A stretch of DNA of 49,937 bases from DATGUN01 sp035301285 (GCA_035301285.1 DATGUN010000073.1:1-49937); one strand, 5' to 3'; positions 25,071-33,155 are shown, numbered from the stretch's first letter. Notes: generated by a model from the letters alone, not told the origin. Made by a program: numbers and translations.

Positions 25071-26174
25071 TTGAAATACGTCATTATTGGATCAGGAATC
25101 GTCGGGGCATGTGCCGCATACTATCTGTCACAGAAAAAAGAACATGAAGTGATTTTAATCGACAAAGAACAACAGGGTAAGGCCACACGCGCAGGTGCCG
25201 GAATTATTTGCCCGTGGATTTCACGAGTTGATGATCCTGAATGGTTTGCGATATCAAGTAGAGGTGCCCAGTATTATCCTGAATTAATTGCATCACTTGA
25301 GGAAATCGGCGAAACCAACACGGGTTACGCGTATACGGGAGCACTGGCAACGAGTGACGACCTGGAAAAATTATATGCACTTAAACAGATAACCGAAGAA
25401 AAGAAAAAAGCGTTTCCGGTAATCGGTGATGTCAAAATTTTGGAAGCGCCGATGGCTAAACAGTACTTTCCACCTATTGATGAAACTTTGCACGCGCTCT
25501 ATATTTCGGGCTCTGCTCGGTTGGATGGTCGTTTGTTAGGCGAGGCTTTGGTCAGTGGTTTTAAGAAAAATGGCGGAAAAGTGATCGATGAGAAGGTACG
25601 TTTAACTAAAAAAGACGGCTCTGTTCAAGTGCAAACATCGGATGGCAACATATCGGCCGATCAGCTGATTGTTGCGGCGGGTGCATGGTCCAAAGAGCTT
25701 CTCCAAGATGTCGACATTCCCCTTAATATCAGTCCGCAACGTGGTCAGATTGCGCATGTAACTGTTGAGGAAGATACATCGAAATGGCCGGTCATTTTGC
25801 CACAGGATAGTAGCCATTATATTGTGGCGTTTGATGATAATCGTATCGCATTCGGGGCAACGCGTGAGGAAGGTAGTGGATTTGATTATCGTCTGACAGC
25901 TGGTGGTGTGCAGGAAGTCTTGAGGGAAGGGTTGAAGGTTGTGCCCGGTCTTAAAAACAGCACCTTAAAGGAGACACGCATTGGATTTCGCCCAATGGGT
26001 CCGGATATAAAACCGCTGTTAGGGAAGGTTCTGGATGCCGACAATCTCATTGTTGCCACAGGATTAGGTGCTTCCGGACTGACGATGGGCCCTTATGTCG
26101 GCTCACTTGCAGCCAAAGTTGCACTGAATGAGGAAGTGGATATCGATTTGTCTCCATATGATCCATTGCGTTAA
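25071..26174 (+). CDS. FAD-dependent oxidoreductase, DadA / glycine oxidase family
   Basis: This 367-residue flavoenzyme of the D-amino-acid dehydrogenase/glycine-oxidase (DAO) family has the N-terminal dinucleotide loop VIIGSGIVGACAAYYLS, the LIDKEQQGKATRAGAGI flavin-contact segment and the C-terminal GLGASGLTMGPYVGSLAA block. It would oxidatively deaminate a D-amino acid, glycine or N-methylated amino acid to an oxo acid. The start is TTG at 25071 behind GGAGGAG; no ATG closer to the Rossmann loop exists. It is monocistronic, but thematically it fits the racemase and hydantoin genes that could produce D-amino acids. Proline or sarcosine oxidase activity is possible. Confidence 0.85.
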   Translation: MKYVIIGSGIVGACAAYYLSQKKEHEVILIDKEQQGKATRAGAGIICPWISRVDDPEWFAISSRGAQYYPELIASLEEIGETNTGYAYTGALATSDDLEKLYALKQITEEKKKAFPVIGDVKILEAPMAKQYFPPIDETLHALYISGSARLDGRLLGEALVSGFKKNGGKVIDEKVRLTKKDGSVQVQTSDGNISADQLIVAAGAWSKELLQDVDIPLNISPQRGQIAHVTVEEDTSKWPVILPQDSSHYIVAFDDNRIAFGATREEGSGFDYRLTAGGVQEVLREGLKVVPGLKNSTLKETRIGFRPMGPDIKPLLGKVLDADNLIVATGLGASGLTMGPYVGSLAAKVALNEEVDIDLSPYDPLR

Positions 26175-26239
26175 ACGAAATTAGGATGAAAGACCTATCA
26201 AAAAACTTCAATAGAAATGTCATCTTATACTAGGGGCAG

Positions 26240-26417
26240 TAAAGGACGATAAATATCGTGCTGTAACAGAATGTTGTCTGCAGTCATAACGGGCGGGATA
26301 TCGCCCCTCCCGAGTTGCAGCTGTGCCGGGATGTCGAATAGCCTAAACGGATCCGCCCACTCCTGGTGGGGTGTGGTCCATTATGCCTGTTTTCTTGCAC
26401 TGTTACATACTAATGAG
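26240..26417 (+). ncRNA. Candidate structured RNA with multi-stem fold
   Basis: In an otherwise AT-rich spacer, a G+C-rich island folds by eye into nested stems. A closing stem TGTAACAG (26262-26269) with CTGTTACA (26400-26407) encloses three hairpins: GGGCG/CGCCC (26291-26306), CCCG/CGGG (26309-26330) and CCCAC/GTGGG (26356-26370) extended by outer GG-CC pairs. A separate hairpin ACGAT/ATCGT (26246-26259) precedes it, and a run of T follows at about 26416. I do not recognise a known Rfam family. Strand is undetermined; plus is assumed from the trailing T-run. Confidence 0.4.
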
Positions 26418-26839
26418 TTTTTTAGATGGACTGAAAAATTACTCTAGTATCATTTACCCTATCCATTGAAATGAAAATACACATACTGGATAATATAGAC
26501 CCCGAATGTACTTTCGACAAAATTCGTCTGAAACGTACATTATTTTTCCCTTCACAATTTTCCCGTCAAATGATTAAGTCCTTTTTGTTTTTGGACAGAT
26601 GTTTTGTTTTTATAAATAAAAAAATCTTTTACAACTTTTTACATGGAAATTTTCCCACCCTTCGATAAGCCTGTCATATCAATGCCTCAGCCTATGTTTT
26701 GAAAAAAGTTTTTACAATCAAATTCAGAGCGATTGGGAGTATTTGGCTCGAATGAGGAGCAATTACATCTTTAAATTTATATGGTTCAATTAAATCAGTC
26801 TGATGAACATTAATCGTTGTATTTCTAAATTAACCACTT
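26418..26839. other. AT-rich spacer upstream of ectA
   Basis: No supported gene. A 65-codon open frame at 26471-26668 lacks a ribosome site and resembles nothing known to me. Confidence 0.45.
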
Positions 26840-26867
26840 TTGACTCCAAATTTTAGAATGTTATAGT
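26840..26867 (+). promoter_or_regulatory. Promoter of the ectoine operon
   Basis: TTGACT (26840-26845) and TATAGT (26862-26867) are separated by 16 bp, close to SigA consensus. Transcription would start near 26874, about 30 nt before the first ATG of ectA. Osmotic induction is expected from the operon type but no dedicated operator is visible. Confidence 0.7.
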
Positions 26868-26903
26868 AAACGACGTGCGCTACTTTTATACGGCACAAAA
26901 ATA

Positions 26904-27476
26904 ATGTGCGAAAAAAGTGGAGGTGAGAATATCCCTGCAACAAACGCAACCATCAATAAAACAGATTCGCTGGAAACATTACGCGCGCCTACTTTGGATG
27001 ATGGGGCAGATGTTTGGACATTGATCAAAGAAACGGGTGTCTTGGATCTGAACTCCTCATATAGCTATCTAATGTGGTGTACCAACTTCAGTGATACTTC
27101 TGTGGTGATCGAGACCGATGATGAAATTGTCGGGTTTATCTCTGGGTTCATCAAGCCTGCATCACCGGAGAAGTTATTCATATGGCAAGTAGCGGTCGCG
27201 GAGTCTGAGCGTGGGAAAGGTTTGGCTTCCAAAATGCTTCATCACATATTGGAGCGGGACGTTTGTGAGAATGTGCGATATGTAGAGGCGACTGTCTCGC
27301 CCTCGAATATTCCATCACGCAAGCTGTTCAATGGTTTGGCACGAAACTTGGACACGAATATCGAAGTGTTTGATTGCTTTACAGCCGAAGATTTCCCTGA
27401 ACAAGGACATGAAGATGAGTTGACGCATCAAATCGGACCTTTTAAAGAGCGAAAGCGCCTTGATCAACCTCGATGA
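26904..27476 (+). CDS. ectA: L-2,4-diaminobutyrate acetyltransferase
   Basis: EctA acetylates the gamma-amino group of L-2,4-diaminobutyrate with acetyl-CoA, the second step of ectoine synthesis. The GNAT fold is clear: LRAPTLDDGADVWTLI, DLNSSYSYLMWCTNF, and the acetyl-CoA loop ESERGKGLASKML. As drawn from the ATG at 26904 the protein has 190 residues. That ATG has no ribosome site, whereas a strong GGAGGTGAG lies inside the frame (26919-26927), 7 bases before an in-frame ATC at 26931. A non-canonical AUC start giving 181 residues is therefore possible; a sequencing error is the other explanation. ectB and ectC follow in the same direction. Confidence 0.93.
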   Translation: MCEKSGGENIPATNATINKTDSLETLRAPTLDDGADVWTLIKETGVLDLNSSYSYLMWCTNFSDTSVVIETDDEIVGFISGFIKPASPEKLFIWQVAVAESERGKGLASKMLHHILERDVCENVRYVEATVSPSNIPSRKLFNGLARNLDTNIEVFDCFTAEDFPEQGHEDELTHQIGPFKERKRLDQPR

Positions 27477-27530
27477 AGGAAAAGGATAAAAACCGTTCTT
27501 CTGGTAAATGGCAAATGATGTATTACCTGT

Positions 27531-27623
27531 ATGATCAGGAACAATTCTGAAGCAGTGATTCAGCTGTGTAAGGAGTTTGCTGAAGAATTCGGGTGGATTA
27601 GGTGCTGCGGCGAAAATAAGTAA
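27531..27623 (+). CDS. Possible 30-residue peptide or gene remnant between ectA and ectB
   Basis: A short open frame begins MIRNNSEAVIQLCKEFAEEF and ends WIRCCGENK before TAA. The first 20 residues look like the N-terminus of a GNAT acetyltransferase, so it may be a decayed fragment in the 174-bp ectA-ectB spacer. No ribosome binding site precedes it. It could also be chance. Confidence 0.2.
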   Translation: MIRNNSEAVIQLCKEFAEEFGWIRCCGENK

Positions 27624-27650
27624 TGACGATTATTAGGAGGAAAAATTTTA

Positions 27651-28961
27651 ATGACTGTTTTAGAACAGGATAAAACCATGCACGTTTTTGAGGAATTGGA
27701 ATCGCAGGTACGTAGTTATAGCCGGAGTTTTCCGACTATATTTAAAAGGTCAAAAGGCTATAAAATTTGGGATATTGACAATAAAGAGTATATCGATTTT
27801 TTTGCTGGTGCCGGCACACTTAATTACGGACATAACAACGATCAAATGCAAGATAAATTGATTGAATATATTAAAGATGATGGCATTGCTCACAGTTTAG
27901 ATATGGGCACCATTTCACGCAAAGAGTTTTTGGAAGAGTTCAACGACGTGATCCTGAAGCCAAGAGACATGGATTACAAGGTGATGTTTACTGGTCCGAC
28001 GGGAGCTAATACGGTTGAAAGTGCGTTGAAACTTGCCCGTAAAAACACAGGTCGTGAAACGGTTATTGGCTTCACGAATGGCTTTCACGGGATGACCATT
28101 GGGGCTCTTTCTGTCACGGGGAACAGGACCAATCGTAAAGGGGCGGGAATGTCACTGCCTAATACGGTTGCGATGCCATTTGATAATTATATGGATGGAT
28201 ATGACACAACGGTTTATTTGGAGAAATTGTTGGAAGATGGAAGCAGTGGTGTGGACATTCCTGCAGCGATCATTCTTGAGACGGTCCAAGGTGAGGGAGG
28301 CATAAACGCTGCCAGCTTCGAGTGGTTACAGAAAATCGAAGCGATCTGCAAGCGCTGGGATATCATGCTCATTGTCGATGATGTTCAAGCAGGCAATGGT
28401 AGGACAGGAACGTTCTTCAGCTTTGAGCCAGCGGGCATTAAACCGGATATTATCTGTCTGTCCAAGTCAATCGGCGGGTATGGTTTTCCGATGGCGATTA
28501 CGCTGATCAAGCCCGAACATGATACATGGGGGCCTGGTGAGCATAACGGCACATTCCGCGGAAACAATTTCGCTTTTATTACCGCTAAGGAAGCTCTGTC
28601 GTTTTGGAAAGAAGATGAATTCAGCCAATCCATCCAGGAAAAAGGTGAATACATCAGCAATGAATTGGCGGAGTTACTTGTGAAATATCCTGAGTTGAAA
28701 GGTGAGTTGCGTGGTCGCGGTATGATGAAGGGGATTGCCTGGGAAGGCGAAGGTGTGGCCGAAAAAATATGTGAAGCTGCCTTTGAGCGTGGCTTGATCA
28801 TGGAAACATCCGGGCCGGACGACGAGGTCATGAAACTTCTGCCACCACTGATCATCGATAAAGAAGGTCTTGATAAAGGGCTATACATTATTGACGAGAG
28901 CATTAAATATGTACTGAATACAATGGTTGGGAGGCCAAAACATGCTAGTAAAATCACTTGA
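27651..28961 (+). CDS. ectB: Diaminobutyrate-2-oxoglutarate transaminase
   Basis: EctB, a class-III PLP aminotransferase, converts aspartate 4-semialdehyde and glutamate to L-2,4-diaminobutyrate, the first ectoine-specific step. The 436-residue product shows IDFFAGAGTLNYGHNN near residue 50, the cofactor-contact IVDDVQAGNGRTG and the PLP lysine in CLSKSIGGYGFPMA. Length is typical. AGGAGG lies 10 bases before the ATG. It overlaps ectC by 20 bp, so translation is coupled. Its substrate aspartate semialdehyde can be supplied by the asd and dapG genes immediately downstream. Confidence 0.97.
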   Translation: MTVLEQDKTMHVFEELESQVRSYSRSFPTIFKRSKGYKIWDIDNKEYIDFFAGAGTLNYGHNNDQMQDKLIEYIKDDGIAHSLDMGTISRKEFLEEFNDVILKPRDMDYKVMFTGPTGANTVESALKLARKNTGRETVIGFTNGFHGMTIGALSVTGNRTNRKGAGMSLPNTVAMPFDNYMDGYDTTVYLEKLLEDGSSGVDIPAAIILETVQGEGGINAASFEWLQKIEAICKRWDIMLIVDDVQAGNGRTGTFFSFEPAGIKPDIICLSKSIGGYGFPMAITLIKPEHDTWGPGEHNGTFRGNNFAFITAKEALSFWKEDEFSQSIQEKGEYISNELAELLVKYPELKGELRGRGMMKGIAWEGEGVAEKICEAAFERGLIMETSGPDDEVMKLLPPLIIDKEGLDKGLYIIDESIKYVLNTMVGRPKHASKIT

Positions 28962-29331
28962 TGAAATAATCGGTTCAGAAAATGTCACTTCAACAGAAAA
29001 TTGGTCAAGCAGACGCCTGCTTTTGACGAAAGATAATATGGGTTTTTCGCTTCATGATACGATTATTCGCGCGGGAACCGAAACTCATATTTGGTATAAA
29101 AATCATCTAGAAGCGGTCTATTGTATCGAAGGTGACGGTGAAATTGAAACAGTTGCTGACGGAAAAGTCTATCCAATCAAAGCGGGTACAATGTATGCGC
29201 TGGATGAAAATGACGAACATTATTTACGCGGCGGGAAAGAAGATATGCGGATGGTCTGCGTCTTTAACCCACCATTAACAGGGAATGAAACACATGATGA
29301 AGAGGGTGTCTATCCGCTGTTGCAAGGATAA
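28942..29331 (+). CDS. ectC: L-ectoine synthase
   Basis: EctC cyclises N-gamma-acetyl-L-2,4-diaminobutyrate to the compatible solute ectoine. The 129-residue cupin starts MLVKSLDEIIGSENV and contains the conserved GFSLHDTIIRAGTETHIWYKNH and EAVYCIEGDGEIE segments. The ATG at 28942 is preferred over an in-frame codon 15 bases upstream because GGGAGG is well spaced before it and homology begins there. A strong terminator follows at 29425. No ectoine hydroxylase gene (ectD) is adjacent. Confidence 0.97.
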   Translation: MLVKSLDEIIGSENVTSTENWSSRRLLLTKDNMGFSLHDTIIRAGTETHIWYKNHLEAVYCIEGDGEIETVADGKVYPIKAGTMYALDENDEHYLRGGKEDMRMVCVFNPPLTGNETHDEEGVYPLLQG

Positions 29332-29424
29332 TATCACAGTACATTGTGAGTTGATTTAACAAAAGAATTTGTAATTTTAATGTTACCCGGACTAATTAGA
29401 ATGTTCCGTGTAATCTAGTAGCCT

Positions 29425-29455
29425 AAAAAAGGCAGGCGAGGTCCTGCCTTTTTGG
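29425..29455. terminator. Intrinsic terminator after ectC
   Basis: AAAAAGGCAGG and CCTGCCTTTTT form a perfect stem with a 6-nt loop and a T-tract; it is symmetrical enough to act on both strands. Confidence 0.93.
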
Positions 29456-29472
29456 ACGATATTGGGTGTGCT

Positions 29473-29502
29473 GGCATGTTTCATGAATGGATGAAACGTG
29501 CC
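29473..29502 (+). promoter_or_regulatory. 12-bp dyad in the asd leader
   Basis: GGCATGTTTCAT and ATGAAACGTGCC form an inverted repeat (11 of 12 matches, 6-nt spacer) between the ectC terminator and asd. There is no T-tract, so it is more likely an operator or an mRNA hairpin than a terminator. Function is unknown. Confidence 0.45.
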
Positions 29503-29532
29503 GGGCTGCCAGAATGTTTAAAAAGGAGTTAA

Positions 29533-30600
29533 ATGACATTGGTCAATAAAGATTCTTACCATGAACACGGCGTTAACATCGCTGTAGTAGGTGCAACAGG
29601 TGCTGTCGGCGAGGAAATCATCCGTCTTTTGGAAAATACGAGTATGCCCATTGGCTCCTTGACATTGCTTGCATCTAAAAGGTCCCAAGGTAAAGAGGTA
29701 ACCTTCAAGAATACAACTTTAACGATTGAAGAAGCGGGTCCTGAAAGTTTTCGAAATATCGATATCGCCTTATTTTCTGCAGGTGGAGCGATTTCGCAGC
29801 GCCTTGCTGAAGACGCGGTAAAAAGTGGAGCGGTTGTTATCGATAATACGAGTGCATTCCGAATGGATAATCGGGTGCCACTTATTGTTCCTGAAGTGAA
29901 TCAACTGGATCTGGAGACGCATAACGGAATCATTGCCAATCCAAATTGCTCGACGATACAGATGGTGACGGCTTTAAACCCGATCAAGCAACAGTTCGGT
30001 TTGGAACGGATCATTGTTTCTACGTATCAAGCTGTTTCTGGCGCTGGTCTGGAAGCGAATGATGAGCTGAGAGAACAGACGGAACAATTTTTGAATGGAG
30101 ATGAGATGACAAGTTCCATCCTACCGGTAGGGAGCGATGAAAAGCATTATCCAATTGCTTTCAATGCCCTTCCGCAAATTGATGTGTTCACGGATAACGG
30201 GTATACGTTTGAGGAGATGAAAATGGTGAATGAGACGAAAAAACTCCTCCATATGCCTGATTTAGCAGTGTCTGCAACCTGTGTCCGCCTGCCTTTTTTC
30301 CGTTCACATGCAGAAAGCATTTATGTGGAAGTAGAAAAGGATGGTGTGACTGTATCTGATTTTCAGCACATTTTGAGTGAGGCGCCAGGGGTTGTCCTTG
30401 AGGATGATCCGAACAGCCAGCTATATCCCACACCTCTTGCCGCTGAGGGGAAAAAGGATGTTTTCGTTGGTCGTGTTCGTAAAGATTTGGATAACGATCG
30501 TGGCTTTCATCTGTGGGTTGTTTCCGATAATCTGCTGAAAGGAGCCGCATTGAACACGGTGCAAATCGCTGAAAAATGGGTTGAACGTAATGGACGCTGA
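29533..30600 (+). CDS. asd: Aspartate-semialdehyde dehydrogenase
   Basis: Asd reduces aspartyl-4-phosphate to aspartate 4-semialdehyde, the branch point to lysine/diaminopimelate, threonine, methionine and here ectoine. The 355-residue protein has the NADP loop VAVVGATGAVGEE-type motif near residue 18 (IAVVGATGAVGEE), the active-site Cys139 in ANPNCSTIQM, and C-terminal VRKDLDNDRGFHLWVVSDN. It is slightly longer at the N-terminus than B. subtilis Asd. AAAAGGAG precedes the ATG by 4 bases. It lies 200 bp after ectC, beyond a terminator, and is followed by dapG, the same order as in the Bacillus dap operon. A dedicated supply for ectoine is inferred from position. Confidence 0.95.
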   Translation: MTLVNKDSYHEHGVNIAVVGATGAVGEEIIRLLENTSMPIGSLTLLASKRSQGKEVTFKNTTLTIEEAGPESFRNIDIALFSAGGAISQRLAEDAVKSGAVVIDNTSAFRMDNRVPLIVPEVNQLDLETHNGIIANPNCSTIQMVTALNPIKQQFGLERIIVSTYQAVSGAGLEANDELREQTEQFLNGDEMTSSILPVGSDEKHYPIAFNALPQIDVFTDNGYTFEEMKMVNETKKLLHMPDLAVSATCVRLPFFRSHAESIYVEVEKDGVTVSDFQHILSEAPGVVLEDDPNSQLYPTPLAAEGKKDVFVGRVRKDLDNDRGFHLWVVSDNLLKGAALNTVQIAEKWVERNGR

Positions 30601-30675
30601 CAGCGGTAAAGAACATTGATATTGAATTCATTTTTGTATGAGCCATAAGGTATGAATAGAACGAGGAGAGTGGTC

Positions 30676-31896
30676 ATGGACATATTAGTACAAAAATTTG
30701 GAGGGACGTCTGTTCAAACGGCCGAGAGTCGGACACATGTGACGAATCACATCAAAGATGCCACCGGTTCCGGTTACAAAGTGGTTGTCGTCGTTTCAGC
30801 GATGGGGAGGAAGCCTGATCCTTACGCGACAGATACATTGCTTGATTTGATTGGATATCCGGCCCATCACAGTTCGGATAGGGAACTGGATTTGTTGATG
30901 TCCTGTGGTGAGACGATATCAGCCGTCCTTTTGACAAACGAATTGAAGAAGCATCATATTTCAGCAACTGCTTTAACAGGTGCACAGGCGGGGTTTATCA
31001 CCGATGATGCGTTTAATGAAGCGAAAATAAAGCGGATCGATACGGACCGCATCAATCATGAATTTGAAACAAATGATGTTCTTGTCGTGGCGGGATTCCA
31101 AGGCAGGACTGAAAAAGGTGATATCACGACCATTGGACGCGGGGGGAGTGATACCTCTGCCGCTGCAATTGGCGCTGAATTAAAAGCGGAGCGAATCGAA
31201 ATCTTCACCGATGTCAGTGGGATCATGACAGCAGATCCGCGTGTTGTCGATAAAGCCCGTCCGCTTGATGTTGTCACGTATAATGAAATATGTAATCTTG
31301 CTTATCAAGGAGCTAAAGTCGTTCACCCTTATGCGGTTGAAATTGCGATGGAGGGTGACATCCCGATGCGTGTTCGTTCCAATTATTCGATGGAACCCGG
31401 CACATTGGTTACGGCGCCAGATACGGGAGTAGCCGAGATGGAAGCGCGTGCTGATCAATTGATGACAGGCATCGCCCATATGTCGGAAGTCACACAAATC
31501 CAAGTCGAAATTAAAGAAGATGTCAATTACCATCAATCACAGGTTTTTAAAGCGATGGCTGAAGCGGGAATATCGGTGGACTTCATCAATATTTCACCGT
31601 CGAAGGTCATTTATACCATTCCACATACCTTAACGGATAAAGCGATTGGTATATTAGAATCACTGGGATATGCCCCCAAGATCACAACAAACTGTGCCAA
31701 AGTATCTGCGGTTGGGGCGGGCATGACAGGGGTTCCTGGTGTGACGTCCAAAATGATCGATGCCCTTACCAATGCGGGTGTACAAATTTTACAATCTGCA
31801 GACAGTCATACAACCATATGGGTATTGGTCCATGGTGACGATTTGAAAACGGCAGTGAATGCACTCCACCAAGTTTTTGAACTAGATAAAGGATAG
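30676..31896 (+). CDS. dapG: Aspartate kinase, DapG-type
   Basis: This 406-residue aspartokinase phosphorylates L-aspartate, the entry step to aspartate-family amino acids and ectoine. The kinase domain has KFGGTSVQT at the start, VVVVVSAMGRK, TIGRGGSDTSAAAIGA and FTDVSGIMTADPRVV; two ACT domains (about 265-406) end in ILQSADSHTTIWVLVHGDD. The sequence resembles B. subtilis DapG (diaminopimelate-sensitive kinase) rather than LysC. The ATG at 30676 follows GAGGAGAG. It pairs with asd directly behind ectABC and is closed by a terminator. Whether this copy has lost feedback control, as in some ectoine-linked kinases of other bacteria, cannot be told by eye. Confidence 0.93.
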   Translation: MDILVQKFGGTSVQTAESRTHVTNHIKDATGSGYKVVVVVSAMGRKPDPYATDTLLDLIGYPAHHSSDRELDLLMSCGETISAVLLTNELKKHHISATALTGAQAGFITDDAFNEAKIKRIDTDRINHEFETNDVLVVAGFQGRTEKGDITTIGRGGSDTSAAAIGAELKAERIEIFTDVSGIMTADPRVVDKARPLDVVTYNEICNLAYQGAKVVHPYAVEIAMEGDIPMRVRSNYSMEPGTLVTAPDTGVAEMEARADQLMTGIAHMSEVTQIQVEIKEDVNYHQSQVFKAMAEAGISVDFINISPSKVIYTIPHTLTDKAIGILESLGYAPKITTNCAKVSAVGAGMTGVPGVTSKMIDALTNAGVQILQSADSHTTIWVLVHGDDLKTAVNALHQVFELDKG

Positions 31897-31914
31897 ACAG
31901 GTTTATAAGGTTAT

Positions 31915-31958
31915 AAGGGCGGCTATTTGTGAATTTCAGAAATACCGCCCTTTTTTTG
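31915..31958 (+). terminator. Intrinsic terminator after dapG
   Basis: AAGGGCGG and CCGCCCTT pair around a loop with further A/T pairing and are followed by seven T. Confidence 0.9.
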
Positions 31959-32125
31959 ATTGAATATTTGCATCAAAGAGATTGGCGTATTTATGAATAT
32001 TTTTGACGATTATCGTATTTGCGTCAAAACAATCGTGGTATTCGTGATATTTTTTGACGATTATCGTATTTGCGTCAAAATAATCATGGTCTTCGTGAAT
32101 TTCTTTAACGATTATGTTTGTCATG
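31957..32125. repeat. 51-bp tandem repeat array, about three copies, with internal palindromes
   Basis: The string TTGACGATTATCGTATTTGC recurs at 32003 and 32054, and a diverged copy starts at 32105, giving a period of 51 bp; a shortened copy precedes them at 31957. Within each full copy TTTTGACG and CGTCAAAA form an 8-bp inverted repeat around 13 nt. Since 51 is divisible by three, the minus strand stays open and reads as a 17-residue peptide repeat. Confidence 0.8.
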
Positions 32126-32384
32126 TCCGACTTAGTTGATCAGAATTCCTTGTCGACCGCTCTTCAGAACTTCATTTGTGTTATGACGATCAATCTCCGC
32201 AACATTGGAAAAACCTTTGTTGTATCACTTGTGTCGCGCACCGTTTCGGATTAATATGTGAAACGATGTGTGATGCCTTTTGCCCCCATCTGTTTCCTAT
32301 CGAAGTGCTTGTCATTTTCTGATGATTTGATTAAAATGGCTAACTAAGAAATGGTTATACATCTGGGAGAGGAGCATGATCGTG

Positions 32385-33155
32385 ATGACAACAAAAGAAG
32401 TGACTTCGGAATTGATGCAGGCGTATAGGTCGAAACAGCCGGTAGAATTCATTCGACATCGGTATACATTAGATGAAGATACGGCATATGCCGTGCAGGA
32501 GGAATTTGTAAAACAACGATGTGAACTGGAAAAGGCAACTGTCGCGGGCTATAAAATCAGTATGACAAGTGATGATACGCAAGCCATTGCACAGACGGAT
32601 GAACCGGCGTATGGCACGTTGCTGACAACGGACATCTTGACAAGTGGTGAGCATTTTTCTTTTGATGCGTTATTTTCGCCGCTTGTGGAAACCGAAATTA
32701 TTTTTATTTTAACGGATGATTTAACGCTTGAGGCAAGCGAAGAGGAAATTCTCCAAAAAAGTACGATAGCAGCAGGGATTGAAATTCCGGACAGTCGTTA
32801 TGTTGATTGGTTTCCGAATTTCTCGCTGGCTGACTTGCTTTCGGATAATGCCGCAACAGGAAAGGTAGTTGTTTCAAAACCAATGACGCCTCCTGATAAG
32901 AAAGGGTTGGAATCTATCAAAATGACATTATATCATGATAATGTATCAATCAGTGAGGGTGTTTCATCTGAGGTTTTGGGCAATCCAGTTTCCGCAGTGG
33001 CTTGGCTATCTCGTAAATTAGCCAAAAGCCAAAAACCATTAAAAAAAGGCATGCATATTGCATCAGGAACGTTTATTCCGCCTGTGCGTGCTGAAAAGGG
33101 AACTTTCAGGGCATCCTTTTCAGGACTGGGAGATGTGGATATAACATTTCGCTAG
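32385..33155 (+). CDS. 2-keto-4-pentenoate hydratase / fumarylacetoacetate hydrolase family protein
   Basis: This roughly 256-residue protein belongs to the MhpD-like hydratase/decarboxylase group of the FAH superfamily, which acts on 2-oxo acids in meta-cleavage-type pathways with a divalent metal. Conserved parts are GYKISMTS (near 55), LVETEIIFIL (carboxylate metal ligands), IEIPDSRY and the C-terminal HIASGTFIPP. The ATG at 32385 and a GTG at 32382 both have acceptable spacing from GAGAGGAG; the earlier ATG at 32376 is too close to it. No other aromatic-degradation gene lies nearby, so the substrate is unknown and a stand-alone oxo-acid hydratase or decarboxylase is likely. Confidence 0.8.
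   Translation: MTTKEVTSELMQAYRSKQPVEFIRHRYTLDEDTAYAVQEEFVKQRCELEKATVAGYKISMTSDDTQAIAQTDEPAYGTLLTTDILTSGEHFSFDALFSPLVETEIIFILTDDLTLEASEEEILQKSTIAAGIEIPDSRYVDWFPNFSLADLLSDNAATGKVVVSKPMTPPDKKGLESIKMTLYHDNVSISEGVSSEVLGNPVSAVAWLSRKLAKSQKPLKKGMHIASGTFIPPVRAEKGTFRASFSGLGDVDITFR

Larger units (their letters stand above)
31897..32384. other. Intergenic region with terminator and tandem repeats
   Basis: It holds the dapG terminator and a 51-bp tandem repeat array, listed separately. From 32126 to the hydratase start nothing further was recognised. A minus-strand open frame over the repeats is repeat-derived. Confidence 0.5.

Noticed and set aside
26471..26668. Plus-strand frame of 65 codons upstream of ectA
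   Set aside because: AT-rich spacer, phenylalanine/lysine-rich translation without recognisable motif, no ribosome site.
31936..32124. Minus-strand frame encoding a 17-residue peptide repeat
   Set aside because: It exists because the 51-bp DNA repeat is a multiple of three; no start signals, and it overlaps the dapG terminator.
31970..32125. Repeat array considered as a CRISPR
   Set aside because: Units are contiguous 51-bp tandem copies with no unique spacers, and no cas genes are present.
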